Shown here: in pieces, positions 27,583 to 39,679 of the stretch
How positions within the stretch are numbered: position 1 is the first letter of the stretch
How the letters are laid out: each line of letters starts with the position of its first letter
Notes under the pieces: generated by a model
The model's database searches: none
What the model saw: the letters and a program-made list of their open reading frames with translations, nothing else
What the model was told of the DNA's origin: nothing
Assembly (NCBI GenBank): GCA_009733575.1
Contig: ML769389.1
Location: forward strand, 186,001 to 250,000
Source of the DNA: Gymnopus androsaceus JB14
Lineage: Eukaryota; Basidiomycota; Agaricomycetes; Agaricales; Omphalotaceae
Direction: 5' to 3'
Length of the DNA stretch: 64,000 nt
Program-made: the position numbers and the translations under genes

Positions 27583-29000
27583 TTAGTCCTCCCTCCAAGT
27601 CTCTGCACTCTCCGTCACCAGCTTGATCCCCACTGGTACCTGCGTAGAGAGCAGATCTGATTTTGTTGGGTCCGGAGGCGATATCGACAAAACGATGAAG
27701 TCCTTGATCATCAGATCCCCCGTAATGAAACCAGGAAGGCTGAGACCCTCCTCGCACCGCACTTCACCTTCCCAGTCTAGGCTGTCCTCTCCCAGCTGAG
27801 TAGCACCGGAAGGAGCAATGATGGGTGGAGGCCTCGGGCTGAGCGTTCCCTCGCCCAGCTCAATGTTCTTCCACGCTTTCTGTCCACACACTTCCACAGA
27901 AATCTGACGGAGGAGGTAGACGCGAATTTTCGGTGCGAATTTTGCCTCCTTCGATTTAGAGGAGGAGGGTTTGTAAACGAGCTGACGCAAGGACGCGAGT
28001 GCGCCTGTGAGCTGTACGTGGAAATGGATAGTGTCGGTGAGGGCGAAAACTTTTACGGAGGGGATGAATAACTGGATAGGTAAACACAATTAATATATAA
28101 GAAATCGGTAAGGGGAGAGGCAAACTTACATGACACTGAACGGGAGAAGTAACGAAAGGCTTTCGTGACTTGATCGTCGTCATTGTTTGATGCCATTCCT
28201 CGGGAGATATTTTTACATCGGAGAACAAGTCTGGATGCGGGTTGAGAGACGATGGTGCTCTGTTGCGAGGATGGTAGTTGAGCGGAATCGTCAACCTATG
28301 AAAAAAAAAAGAGGTCAGACTTGAGGTCGAAAACAAAGAATACAAGATGCCACTTACTTCTTGTCCTGCGACCAGAAACCCTTGCGTCCTTTCACTATTT
28401 TCACCGTCAAAGTGTATACACACGTCGCTATCAGCCCCGTTGAACCTGGATACATAAGGTTCATCGAAGGGGGGAGTGCTGTTTCGCGTCCCATGCGGTC
28501 TTTGTACGTCAAGGGGAATGCACAAGTAAACGGTAGCTCCGATGGGCACACAATAGGCGTGTCTGGATTATACTTCCAAACTGTGTACGCGTAGTCCACG
28601 AGTTTGGTGTTGTAGGAGGAGCTCCCACTGAGAGAAAGATCCATATGACCAGATAACTATTAAAACAACGTCAGTAAAATCATTGGGAAAAGAAAAAATA
28701 GATCCTTACTTTGACTTTCACTTCGCTCACGGCGTCGCGTGAACTAAGACTTATGATGCCATTCACTAAACTTTGTCTTCCGAAAACAGGTATCCTCGTT
28801 CCTTCCTCCTGATCTACCAACATCACCGTCGCGTGGCCATCCTTTTTCACAAAGGTCCCAGACGGACGAGGCCTGCATCTCGGTGTAAGCTGAATAGATT
28901 GTTCTCCACATGCTGGATCAGAGGAGTATAGCGGAGGCGGCGAGGATAGAGAATCGTAAGACGGAAGTTGTGAGAGAGTTGCAATGTCAGAAGCAAGCAT
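27583..29000 (-). CDS. Arrestin-like protein (basidiomycete alpha-arrestin-related)
   Basis: Four exons (29000-28710, 28656-28358, 28295-28130, 28071-27583) encode 414 residues, all in frame with GT-AG introns. The N-terminal tail is Pro/Tyr-rich (LPSYDSLSSPPPLYSSDPAC), including a PPLY sequence that could bind a WW-domain ubiquitin ligase. The arrestin N-domain pattern follows: RPSGTFVKKDG, IPVFGRQSLVNGIISL, SEVKVKLSGHMDLS, PSELPFTCAFPLTYKDRMGR and ALPPSMNLMYPGSTGLIATC, then VQCHLFIPSVKVFALTDTIH in the second half. Fungal relatives recruit ubiquitin ligases to plasma-membrane transporters for endocytosis. The specific cargo is unknown. Confidence 0.8.
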
Positions 29001-29806
29001 GCAACGAGAGATTGAAAAGAAAACTTTGTTAGATTTTCTGAGAGGAGCTAAGACCTAGCTGTTGAGCTAGGTAAGGGGAATAGAGGATTGCCTCGTTCAT
29101 TACGCGTTTGTCGCTTTTATACATGGCAAATTACAACTTTCTTTGAACAGGTTCAAGGGTTGAGTCAAATCGGCACCGGTTCAAATGAAAATCGATGAAA
29201 CAAAGGTCCTGCGTTTGAATTGCGTAGGTTGCGTAGTACAAAAGATCTCACCAAAGATCTTTGTCAGTTGTTGGTCAGTTGTTGGTCAGCCAGCAAAGAA
29301 CCTTGATATGACTCGACTGAAGGCTCTCGGGAGTCCGACTGGCCAGCTCAACTGCTTTTGAGTCAAACAGTGGCACAGCCTGACATCCGCACATTCCGGA
29401 GCAGGTCCGAAGTTGTAGGTATATGAAAGCAGTTGAAACCGAAGTATGCGTAGCTGTATATATCTCCTTTGAGGCAAGTCGATCAACACTCCTTAGTGCG
29501 TGGAATCCGAACTGCGCGAACATCTCTTCTACGAAATGAAAGAAAAAGAAGACCATCACGGTTCAGCAATTACTGTCGGTATACGTGTTACAAGGTAAGT
29601 AAGCAAGCAAAAGCACCAGCTCGTCAGCTCGTCGCGACAGAGTACAAACTCACAAAAGTCCAGTGTCATGGGTAAAAAGACTGCGCGAGTACTTAAAAGT
29701 ACAACAATTTCATCGAACGAGAGAAAGATAGAAAAGTAGTTCAAGCTGGAGGACCTTGTAAGTCAAATTGAAACCTTTCTACATGTCGTCTGAATTTGCA
29801 CACCTG
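29001..29806. other. Spacer between two minus-strand genes
   Basis: Contains the upstream region of the arrestin-like gene. A short tandem repeat, AGTTGTTGGTC, occurs twice at 29267-29288. I see no gene. Confidence 0.4.
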
Positions 29807-30859
29807 TTATCGAGACGGCAACTGCCTACTGCCCGGTCTCTCAAGCCTCGATAGCGTCTCCTCAAGTTGGCGTGCCCTATCCGCATCCTGAATAACTTCC
29901 CAATCATCGTCCCGACTGGCATAGCTCACAGGTCGATCCTGCTGCTGACTCATTTCTGTTCGAGCAGAAACAGGTCGCTGGGCTCGTAAAGTGGCATTAA
30001 GGAAGCCAGTCAACAAGAGAGTCGAGCCCCGAGTGTTACCGTACGCAGGTGGTGGCGGCGCAGCGATGAGGTGATCTTCAACATCTCCGGTACCTACACC
30101 ACTTTGCGCAAGGGCCGCAGCGTATGTGGGCAGTGGAGGTCGATTCCAAGGAGAAATTCCAACTGAAGTGTCGGCGAATTGTCCCCGCCGTCGGGATGTT
30201 GGTAATATTTCACCGGGATGAAGGAAAGCATACCTCTGAGCTCTCAAGACGTAGATTCGTCTCTCGAGGAAGAGGCACTGGGTAAGAAATGCAACCGCAA
30301 AGACAACATGCACAAAAATGGATGAAGAGGCGGCAGACATGGACGAATCACTGCTGCTGCTGCTGTCATTTGATGTTTGCGTTTTGCCAGATAGAAATAC
30401 GCCAGCTACAACCCAAGAAGCAATGGTTCCCAGAATGAGGAATAGTTGGATCATGAAAGCAAGCAGAGTCCCCAGCTGCAAACCAGCGTATTTCTTGCGC
30501 TTCAGAAACGAGAAGATACGTTTTCGTTTCTTTAACGAAGCGGTGGATGATGCATCGTCGGAAGTTGGGGGAGGGGGAGGTAATGGCGCCGTTGTGGAGG
30601 GCGTGGAAGAGGGGGTTGGGGTGGAAGCATTTTGTGGGGTTGTGGCCGAGGGAGGAGCATCTCGATCTGCAGGATGACGCTCCGGCAGAGCATCAGTAGA
30701 ATGTTCGCTTTCTCCAGCTTCCTCCTTCACTAGATCTTCTCTGAAACCAATCTCCCCCCGCTTCAAGGGCAAGGGGCCTGCCTGAGGCCGCGATTCTTCA
30801 GGAGAAATGGTACCAGAGGATGAGGCGGCCGACGATGAACTTGGTGAAGTCGTTGCCAT
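29807..30859 (-). CDS. Two-helix membrane protein of unknown function, intronless
   Basis: A single open frame of 350 residues. The N-terminal 130 residues are Ser/Pro/Thr-rich and end with a basic stretch (KKRKRIFSFLKRKKYAG). Two hydrophobic helices follow, about residues 131-155 (LGTLLAFMIQLFLILGTIAS) and 183-202 (IFVHVVFAVAFLTQCLFL), separated by a Ser-rich loop. Motif FLERRIYVLRAQRYAFLHPG after helix 2 and the Pro-rich PLPTYAAALAQSG / PPPPAYG region resemble a conserved Agaricomycete membrane protein family without a named function. The absence of introns is unusual in this window. Confidence 0.75.
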   Translation of the reverse strand: MATTSPSSSSAASSSGTISPEESRPQAGPLPLKRGEIGFREDLVKEEAGESEHSTDALPERHPADRDAPPSATTPQNASTPTPSSTPSTTAPLPPPPPTSDDASSTASLKKRKRIFSFLKRKKYAGLQLGTLLAFMIQLFLILGTIASWVVAGVFLSGKTQTSNDSSSSSDSSMSAASSSIFVHVVFAVAFLTQCLFLERRIYVLRAQRYAFLHPGEILPTSRRRGQFADTSVGISPWNRPPLPTYAAALAQSGVGTGDVEDHLIAAPPPPAYGNTRGSTLLLTGFLNATLRAQRPVSARTEMSQQQDRPVSYASRDDDWEVIQDADRARQLEETLSRLERPGSRQLPSR

Positions 30860-31152
30860 TATCCGGTTACCACAAGAAGAAAAAGAAGAAAAGACTTGCG
30901 CCTGGCAAGAGGCCTGCTAATGCTGACCAGAAATTCGTACACTGTACTGGGAGAAAATGAAGGCAATGAAGAGAGCACTTTGCATCAATCATCTTCGAGA
31001 CGACGACTAGTGTGACATGGGTGGGAAGCCATCAGCTCACTGATCAGCTCCGCTTCCCGAAACGACTAACAGTGAGCGTCTACGCATTGTATATTTAGCG
31101 CAGGGCGCGTTTTACTTAACTTGGCAATATTCATTGATAAATTACAAGATCG
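30860..31152. other. Promoter region and spacer
   Basis: Upstream of the intronless membrane protein gene; no coding motif seen. Confidence 0.35.
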
Positions 31153-32176
31153 TCAGAGTCCATGTCGAACCCAGTAAGTTACCCAAAGTTCAGCTTCACG
31201 GCCAATAGGATCTAGTTCTCGCATTCGCTTGCTAATGCGTTGAATATTTGTTGTCGTCAGGACGGTGCCTCCAAGGGCCTCGGACGATACAGTCGTATTT
31301 TCACTAGCTTTTTCCATAGCATGCACGAATTCAATGATTTTAGCAGCGGGCTAAATGCCAGACAGATTCGGCAAAGCTTCGAGATCGTATATCCTAAACA
31401 ACTTACAATATCTTTCGCTATCCTTTCCGAAGATAATTTGGAAGCGGCTTCGTCTAAATCTTGAGCCCACTTTCGGAATGGAACCATTGGCAATGCATCC
31501 CGAGGGGATTGTTTGGCAGAGATCAAGGACTCTCCTATTCCCCCCATTACAGGTGTCCAAGACCTGGTCGAGGGTGTACGTGGTTGATGGCAAATGGAGG
31601 GTCCTTCTTGCGAATGGATCATCTCGTGTCTCTTTTCCAAGCTTGGGAAATAAGTCATCAAGACCCGGAACCTCCTCAAAAATAATATCATAGGGTTCAC
31701 CGGCTGTGGACGCCAACTCCGCCTTTACATTCTGAAATAGCTCTTGAAGGGTGGACTGGGTTCCCAGAAGACGATGGCTCCGGTCTTTTTCATTAGGTTG
31801 ATTACTGCTGTAGGAGTATTCCGAGGAGAATTGGTAAAGGCTAAAGGCACTTTGAAATAAGTGAAACTCCATCGCTAAAGGACGCGACTTACAACTAATC
31901 CAGCTTCCATCAATCCCACAACGACTGATGTATAGACAATAGTGTCTACTAAAGCTATAACGGCCACTACCTCGCGGTCTGGGCCAGAACGACGCGGTCG
32001 AATAAGATGAGCTGCGCGGTGACAGGCTCGAACGAGCTCTAGATATTTGGTCTCCGTGAGCTGGTCTTTGCCATCTTAAACAAAGATATTCTGGTCTGCA
32101 TTGTGTTGGTAGTGGAACTGTAGGAGCTCGGGAATGGTTTTTATTTGTTTAGAGAGGGTTTCAACAAGGTGGCCAT
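31153..32176 (-). pseudogene. NRPS-like adenylate-forming reductase relic lacking its middle
   Basis: The first part, starting with ATG at 32176, is the N-terminus of an adenylation domain: TIPELLQFHYQHNADQNIFV, TKYLELVRACHRAAHLIRPR, EVVAVIALVDTIVYTSVVVG, LMEAGLV, and after an intron NTPAAVINLMKKTGAIVFWE and EEVPGLDDLFPKLGKETRDD. At about 31575-31600 the sequence switches to the C-terminal end of the thioester-reductase domain: INHVHPRP, SWTPVMGGIGESLISAK, LPMVPFRKWAQDLDEAASKL, and after an intron PAAKIIEFVHAMEKASEN ... ELWVTYWVRHGL. Full-length enzymes are about 1050 residues (A, T and R domains). The ATP-binding core, carrier Ser and NADPH site are all absent. Frame breaks also occur near 32140, 32090 and at the junction. 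Such enzymes reduce carboxylic acids to aldehydes. Confidence 0.8.
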
Positions 32177-32770
32177 CGTAGGGGATGTAGTATAAGATAA
32201 AGATACGCACAGTACGGCGGATTTTATACCTTCCAAATAAATGTTCCTGTTCCTTGCAAGTCCGATTCGGAAGATATGAATTCCTGCTTTTGAACAGTTA
32301 AAACCGGAGAAATTGCGTGAAATACAGGTGTCCTCTATCTAGTCGCGGAAGTCTGTCCCGGAGAAACGGTTCTGTGTGGTTGCTCGTACCTGGAAGGCTT
32401 TACGGTTAAATAATTTCCTGACTTAAGTTATGCGACACAATAAAATTGAAAAGACGATAAAGATTATTATACGGTCGAATCGCGATTCGTGCATGAAGTA
32501 CCGTTCATGGAGCATTGTTGGGACGAAGTGTTGGTCTCGGAACGGAAACGGTTTATATCCTTTGAAGCGTTGAGTGCTGGACTGAACAAAGTTCTGAGAA
32601 GATCCATACACTGTTCAAAATGAAGAGGAAGAAGGAGATAGAAGTACTCATGCTGGGGAGTTGTTAGGGAATTCTGTTTATAATTGACTTTACAGAATAA
32701 CCGGTTAAACGCGCTTACTGTCCAGCGCCACACACGCGCCTAATTTGATTCTCTCTTTCAGATTCTTCTC
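32177..32770. other. Divergent intergenic region
   Basis: Lies between the reductase relic (minus) and the dynactin gene (plus). A TATA-like TATAAAAT on the minus strand near 32224 fits the relic's old promoter. The open frames 32423-32733 show no motif. Confidence 0.4.
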
Positions 32771-34712
32771 ATGGCCCCGAATGTGCTTTACCACTGCCCG
32801 TGTCTTTCCAACTCATCTATACCGCCTCCCCCACATCTGGCCTCATCCTCATACAGCTTCCACCCTCTGCATACACTCTTTTTCTGCGAAGAATGCGACG
32901 CGGTTCGATGCAATCGCTGTGTTTCAGTAGAAGTCAGCGGCTACTACTGCCCAAATTGTTTATTCGAAGTCCCCAGTGCGAGTGTTAGGGCTGAAAAGAA
33001 CAGGCATGTGCTTGACTGGTTTAATTTTCTCTGCTAACCTCTGTAAATCAGATGTGCTCGAAATTGCTTCATGTGTCCAAATTGTCGGAATACATTATCA
33101 GTTGTTCCTTCTGATCCACCAGATTCTGGAGACGGAAGATTATCAGCTCCTATAAGTACAGTTGGCGAACCACCCTTCTTTCTTTACTGTAATCATTGCA
33201 GATGGGACTCTTCTGAAGTTGGCATTACCTTTGAGAAACCAACTGGCCTGGCAGGTGCGCTCTCAAGAGTCTTTATATTTGTTTTTATCTCACAATATTG
33301 TCCAATTCAGCCCAGTTGCAGAAACTCGAAGACTCTGCTGCCGATTCTCTTGAATTCGACCGGCTAAAGGAGCATTTTGAACCTATCATACGTGCATCAT
33401 CGCTTTCCTCCTCTTCCTCCACTGTTGTTCCTGCAGGACACTCACGTCACCACTCCAATCCTATTACAGCTGCTGCCTCCGCCGCCCTTGCGCGAGATAT
33501 CCCCGGTGTCGGCAAGTACACCTACACTCCCCATTCACGGTCTGGACGCTCCGGCAAAGATAGGTCCGCGAATAAAGACGAGATTCCAGAGTACAAAAGC
33601 AGACTGGATATTACCCATGCGAGTAATTATGGCTCTGGTGGTGGGGAAGTTGATGTCGAGTTGATGCGACGTTTGGAGAGCATTCCGGAAGTGGCGAGAC
33701 TTGATCAACGGTGGACGTGTAGTTGGTCGACTTCTTTAGAGACTAGGTAAGCTCGTTGGTCATTCAAAAAGATATTCTAAATGTGGAAAATATTCCAGGG
33801 ATCTCAAACCACTCCGAATTCCTCTCCACTCCAAACAATCCAAACGTTGTCCAGCATGCACCCATATCCTCATCAAACCTGAACAGAAAGCCCAGTCTGT
33901 TCGGTACAAGATCAAATTGGTTGCTGCCAACTATCTCCCCGCTATAACTGTTGCCCTTCCTCACCAAATCGAAATGCTCGGTCACATCAGTGCGGAAGCA
34001 GCGAAACAACGTCCTGCGAATGCTGTCAAGGCGGCCTCTTTAGAAGATGGGGATGTGAGGGGAGGATTACAAGCAGGGAAAACGTATCCTTTTCATATGG
34101 CCTTGACCAACCCTCTGTACGACCCTATACAAGTGAGGCTTTCGGTGCAAAGAATGCACGTCGCTGCTGCTGCGTCATCCGCAGGAGGAAGCACTGAGAA
34201 TAACTCGAAAGCTGCGCCTCGTCGACCTCCATTCGCCATCTCGATACCCACCACGCCTTTCCCCGTTGCTGCGTTTGCTGAAGCATGGGAATACGAAGAC
34301 GACGACGAAGATATGTTTGGACTTGACGATGATGATGAACTCGAAGCTAGGTTGTCTGGACGAGAGATTAAGAAGGATAGTAGTAGGACAAAGTCGAAAA
34401 CTGTAGGCGTATTGGAAAAGAGAGCGAACGTAACTGTCGTGGGTGGGGAGGTCTCACTGGGCAAAGAAGCTCGAGGTGAAGTCAAGGTGGGTTTTGTTTT
34501 CATGCTGATTCCTATCACACTGTTGCTGACTGTTATTCCAGTTCAATATGCTGGTAGCGTATACCTATCGCTCAGATGATCCTGCTCCTTCAGAGGGACA
34601 CGATGTTTCCCCATCGAAGAAGGCTCCAGAGACCAAGACTTTTGCGTTTTATACTGTTGTGGATTTGGGAGTGATCGTACCGAAGGAGGAGCCTCGAATG
34701 GATGAAATGTAG
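32771..34712 (+). CDS. Dynactin subunit p62 (dynactin 4)
   Basis: Five exons (32771-33003, 33052-33254, 33311-33746, 33799-34486, 34542-34712) encode 576 residues. The Cys-rich N-terminus is diagnostic: YHCPCLSNSS, FFCEECDAVRCNRCVSVE, YYCPNCLFEVPS, RCARNCFMCPNCRNTLSV and LYCNHCRWDSSEVGI. The middle contains a conserved YKSRLDI-like region and the second half has KRCPACTHILIKPEQK and YKIKLV with a beta-rich fold. The p62 subunit sits in the pointed-end complex of dynactin and supports dynein-driven transport. Intron 1 (33004-33051) begins with GC (GCATGT): only this donor gives the conserved KNRCARNC join. An acidic loop (EDDDEDMFGLDDDDELE) lies near residue 425. Confidence 0.93.
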
Positions 34713-34897
34713 TATGTAGTACCTTTTTGTTGCTTCATTTAGAGATACTTTATTGAATCCGGGAGGGTTTATCGTATAGGCTTGCTTTTACTATCCTCCC
34801 GACGCGTTCAACGTTTGCTAATCAGCACAATCCAACAATAAAGCACTCTAATCTACTAATCTAAATAGTCTAAATAAATAATCTATAAATTACAAGT

Positions 34898-36491
34898 TCA
34901 CTCTCTAAGCAAAGACCCAAGTCGGCGGAGCCCCTCGTCCATATCCGCTTCTTCTAGCATACTGAAAGAAACACGAACATTGCAGCTACGCCGTTCGTCA
35001 GCGTAAGCGCACTGCCCGGGAAGGACAAGAATACCCCCGTGGACTGCTTTTTCTGTGAGAAAAAGAACCGAGTCTCCTTCATCGTCCTTGATATTCTCTG
35101 CCTTCATGGACGATGGTAGTCGTAGCTTGATCCAATAAAACATGGAAGCATTCGGAGGAGACCACTCTGCGAGACCCGTTAGATGCTTTTGGAGGTATTT
35201 TTCGAATAGATCTCGCTTGTCGCAGTAGAACTGCGCGCACATTGCGGTATGAGCGAGGAATCCACTGATACCCCAGTGCCTCATTAATTTTAGTACCAGC
35301 ATCTGGGAGGTGCCGGAAGCTTGTAGATTGGCGGTGGCGCTCTGGTGGTTTCGGATTAGTTTTTTTTTTTTCCATTAGTTGTACATGCTAGAGAAATGAT
35401 TTGAACGTACATGAAAGTCGATTGCTTTGAGTAGCTTTCCGGTCCAGTAGCCCACCCTAAACGAAGGCCACCTGCCATGATCTTACTGAAGCTATCGAAC
35501 CGCAGTACTCGGCCAAGTTCCCCACCGACTTTACGCTCCAAAGAAAAGTAAGAGGGAGGGCGAGGCATGGCGCCGTAGTATAGATGGTAGTAAGGATCAT
35601 CCTCCATGATGATGAAGTTGTATTTTCGAGCAAGGCGTAGCACTTCTATCCTGCGAGGTAGCGTCGTCGTAGAACCGGACGGGTTTGATCCAAACTGGAA
35701 AGAATATGAAAAGCTTCTCCGCAATCAATCATAGTGGCTTACCGGTACAGTGTAGAGCAGCTTGGGGTATGGCGTATTCTTTGGCCAGCTTTCCAAGATT
35801 GAAGCCATTGATGTAGGATCGACTCCCTCAGCATCCGATGGGACTTGTATGATGTTACATCCAAGTGCTTGCACGATGGGCAGGACTCCACTGCACAAAA
35901 AGAGGTTCAAAATGGTGAAAGGATCGATAGAAAATGGAAAGAGCCTTACGGGTAGGTTGGACTTTCCATGAAAATTGTATCCCCGGGTTCAACGAGAGCA
36001 GCGAAACTTTTGTACAACAGGTCCTGACTTCCAGCCCCAGTACTAACGCGCCATCCCTCGTCCGGCTGGCAACCATGCAACTGGCATGTTAGGTCGGTAA
36101 GCCATTGTACGAGCTCGGGTATACCTGAGGTAGCTCCATATTGAAGTGCGACTGCCAAGTCTTCTCCATCCAGGCAAAGGTCTGTTAGGGTGTCGTCCAC
36201 TCGAGGATTCGGCGATCGGACTTTCATCGTTAGAGATACCAACGGAAAGACGCTTGGGTTTGGTTTTCCAGCAAGCATAGAGATCATGCCGGGTTGGGAT
36301 TCATAGGGAAAAGATGTCGGACTAATGGAAATGAGTGAGGCACTTTAATACATACAAGTAAACTCAACTCACTCGGCGCGGGTTTGCGTGATTTCGACAA
36401 CTTGCTTAACATATTCTGGTATACTTCGTCGGGGAGTATGGCACGCGTAGAATGACCCTCAGTTTCGGTGTTCTTGATTGATCATCGTCAT
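34898..36491 (-). CDS. Aro8-like PLP aminotransferase, with two apparent lesions
   Basis: Five exons (36491-36373, 36321-35950, 35890-35743, 35694-35411, 35341-34898) match class I/II aminotransferases of the kynurenine/aminoadipate/aromatic branch. Visible: SIPEYVKQVVEITQTRAD, MISMLAGKPNPSVFP, ALQYGATSGIPELVQWL, VSTGAGSQDLLYKSFAALVE, YTVPFGSNPSG, NFIIMEDDPYYHLYY, the PLP lysine in RFDSFSKIMAGGLRLGWATG, and VRVSFSMLEE near the end. The family moves amino groups between aromatic amino acids or aminoadipate and 2-oxo acids. Problems: a TGA at 36459-36461 sits ten codons after the only upstream ATG, and a one-base deletion at about 35436-35442 is needed to join WATGP to KLLKAIDFH. It may be a recent pseudogene, or contain assembly errors. 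Confidence 0.78.
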
Positions 36492-37053
36492 CGTCGCGCT
36501 TAGAGAACGAAAGAAGGTAGAAGAAGGTAGGGTGTAAATTTTTCTGCATTTCTTGACATTATATCTAGAATTTCCTCGAGTGTTTCGGACCTTATCCGTC
36601 GCTCTTGGGCAGGCGGACCTTCAAATACCCTCGACTGCGACGGGCAACGCATTGGTGTTTAATTATCAAATTTCCCCAGATTTTTTTAATGCCAATTAAG
36701 AAGAAAGCCTCAAGGATGAAGAGCGCTCCTGGGCCAGTCCTGCCTCACTCAGTCAGAAGAAACAGAGAAGAGCGACGAGGAGGTACTAACGATCGCGAAC
36801 CTCTGCGCATGATCGGAGGGGTGACAGCCACGACGACCGACCAACCCCAGTTCCGTCCGAAAATGGGAACCAAAGCGACACGCGCCAGAGATTTTTTTCC
36901 GAGCGGGACTCCTATTCTGGTGCTCCTCAGTTCACGACGCAGCAGTGAGGAATGATATACATCGATGTCATTATATAGCGAATGCAATAGATAGTTACAG
37001 AGTCCATGAAGACGATAACTAAATGAACGTGCGGACCGGCCTTCTACCCTCTT
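36492..37053. other. Spacer without recognisable gene
   Basis: The open frames at 36605-36987 on both strands have no motif. I see nothing further. Confidence 0.4.
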
Positions 37054-39423
37054 CTAACCCTCGAAAGGATTAGAGTACTGAGGATGCGCGTTCGTGGTAT
37101 GGGGAGGCTGGTGGGAAGGATATTGAGACAGAGGGTACGAGGAGGCACCACCTGGTGCAGCAGGGTCGTATAGCGTTTGTCCCCACTCTCCATTATGGTC
37201 GTAACGCTGATCGTATTGAGTGTACGGAGGAGTAGTCGTTGAAGCCAGGTGGTTGTCTCTGGGAGCACCAAGGTTGGAAAGTTGAGCGTAGGCTCCTCCC
37301 TGTCGTCCGGGAACCCACGCAGCAGTAGGTCGGCTTTTGTTCCGACGCATGCAGCATGCACCAAGGAAAAATAGCAATGCCAAAGCACCTGCACCAATGG
37401 CCAAGCCAAAGTAGAGAGTTTCTGTGGTTCGAAGAGGAGCTCGAGCTACTGGAAGAATCTTGGCTCGTTGGTGCTCCTAGCGTTTGAGATCCAGTAGTGT
37501 CCACCCCGCCCAAACGGGTTTTGACAAAGTCCAGGTGCGCTGTGAGTAGACAACTGATTAGGACGTGTGGTTGAGCATTCGTAATTGTGTTTACCTTGAG
37601 CAGGATCAGTTGTAGAGAGCAGCTGCACGTATGGATCGCCTCGACTCGACTCGGAGTTGTTGGTACTACTAACTATAAAGTCCCCATAGTTGAAAAGAGC
37701 GTAAGCATTCCGAACTAGATGGGGTGTTCAGTTAATAATAATAATAATAATAATACAACCGACCAAGACTTACGGAAACTCATCCCTAGAAAAATTTCAA
37801 GGATATCAGAGCCGCTTTCATCGAAAAAACATCAGCCAGAACTTGCCTAGAATTAAATCATACGTGGTATCAGCGCCCTGATCGAAGGAAAAAGGCTGGA
37901 ACTATGAAAGGAGCAAGTAAGATTTACTGAGAGTGTTAAATAACAATATAGGCTCCAACTTACCAGTCCAATGCAACAATTGGTTCCCTGTGAATTCTTG
38001 ACATCGCTAATGCTAAGGATAGAAGGCTCTCTGCAAAATATGTGAGAAATAGAGACCAAGTGGTGCCGGAAGATACTTACAGCGTAGCATCCAGAGGGTG
38101 AATGGGATACCGTACACCACCCATTTTGAAGGTCAAGTTAACCTCAAGATCGCAAGGAACAATCCATACGGCTCCAACATCCGAAACGTTGACAAACTCC
38201 GCACCAGAAAACCTACACGGCGCAAGCGTTGAGAAGACTTTTTTTTAACAATGCGGGGAGGGGAGGTTCGTACCTGCTATAGAATGCCGTGGCGACAGAG
38301 CTAAAGCAACATAGTTATGAGCATAGTATCTATCGAATTATAAGTATATAGAAGCTTACCTCGGTATTTGACTGAGCGAAAATCCAGTATCAAAGACAGC
38401 AGTAGCTTGGCTGGAATTCGACGTGCCCTCTACTGCTGTTTTAAAACTAATGCTCTGGTTGTCGGGGCCTATCATCCCATCGCTGTCAAGTAATACTTGG
38501 AAATGTTGATCTCCCGTCTCATGAACGGATACAACAGTCACATTATTTTTGGGCTGGCTCGTAACCGAATCTAGTCCTTCAAGAGTCTCTGCAATAGTAA
38601 TGTTTCCCGGGAAATCAGAATCAGGGTCTATAATAAACAGACATTAGAACAAATCCGTGACACTGCATGCTACCGCGTTAGCGACGGCGCTATTGAACAC
38701 GCACCATCGGCACGCCCAAGATTAACCGTAATAAAGTTTGGTGAAGAAGTATTTTGAAGAAAGATACGGTCGCAGACAGAAGCCCCAGTGTTGTTTGGAA
38801 TAGCAGAGTAGATATTGGAACCAGAATTGGGACCAAGTCCGATGAGACCTTGACCTGAAGGGTTACTGGAGCTGGCGCTGGCCGAAACTATACGAAACGT
38901 TTAAGATGCGTTTAGTTTGTCAAAAAGTTAAAGACGCACTGTAAGCCTGGTCCGTCACACTATAACCTCCAAAGTCTAAATTCGCTAGTTCAATAGCCCC
39001 TGATGCGAAAGTTTAGATTCCCGGGCCCAAAAAGCGCGGTCGTAGTAACACGTTTTAACGCACCGCTTACAGAGCCAACAGCATAGGTTACACTGGCACT
39101 GGAACCCGTTTTTACAGCGCCCGAAACATCGCCGACAACCCAGAGGTCTGAGCTATAATGTAAAAAAGATTTGAGAAGGTACTAGTAAATTGTGGCCAAA
39201 CGTACCTTCCCGTGTCAATTAGCACAGAGAACGTGGTTCCATTTAGCGTTATATCTGTGTAATAGGATATATCTGCTGAATTGTTCAAGGAAGAGACACC
39301 AGCTTCTCTGGGGACTAATGTGGGCGTGCGCTTTCCATTGATTGGCATCCGTAAAGCATTAGAGAAATCAAGAAAGAAGAGAGAAGAGAGAAGACATGGC
39401 AGAGAAGAAAGCCAAGGTCTCAT
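37054..39423 (-). CDS. Membrane-anchored aspartic protease (A1, pepsin-like), first of a tandem pair
   Basis: Minus-strand multi-exon gene. Start at 39423 gives a signal peptide (MRPWLSSLPCLLSSLFFLDF); an upstream ATG at 39462 is in frame. The first active site is IDTGSSDLWVV, assembled over an intron; then ASVTYAVGSVSGGAIELANL, QGLIGLGPNSGSNIYSAI, and the second active site AVFDTGFSLSQIP. Later IVPCDLEVNLTF and YPIHPLDATL, then YDLILG and FRNAYALFNYGDF close the protease fold. A C-terminal transmembrane helix (FGLAIGAGALALLFFLGACC) and a cytoplasmic tail rich in Tyr, Pro and Gln follow. Between the Ser-rich linker (TSQDSSSSSSSSNH) and the helix, about 37425-37455, the frame must shift, so the anchor may be lost or the base count wrong. 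The neighbouring gene upstream is a paralogue. Confidence 0.82.
37733..37755. repeat. AAT trinucleotide microsatellite
   Basis: A run of TAATAATAATAATAATAA lies inside an intron of the first aspartic protease gene. Confidence 0.9.
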
Positions 39424-39679
39424 TGGACAGGATAGTAATGTAGAAAGGATGGGAGAAAGCAAGGAGAAGACAAGAGAAATTTATGAATGGGCGCGGGTCA
39501 CTGCCTCCGACATCACGGCGTAGGAGCGCCCAAAATTTCATCTCATCGCATCGTTGATCTCAACACCGCAAAGCGATGTGTACTATGTGCATGTGCAGGC
39601 AATAGATAGTATGGTACATGCGCAGTATACCTTACAGTAATAAGTAGACTAAATCGAGGTGGTATATCGGTGGTTTCTA

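Noticed and set aside
37733..37755. Possible CRISPR-like or satellite repeat
   Set aside because: It is a simple AAT microsatellite in an intron.
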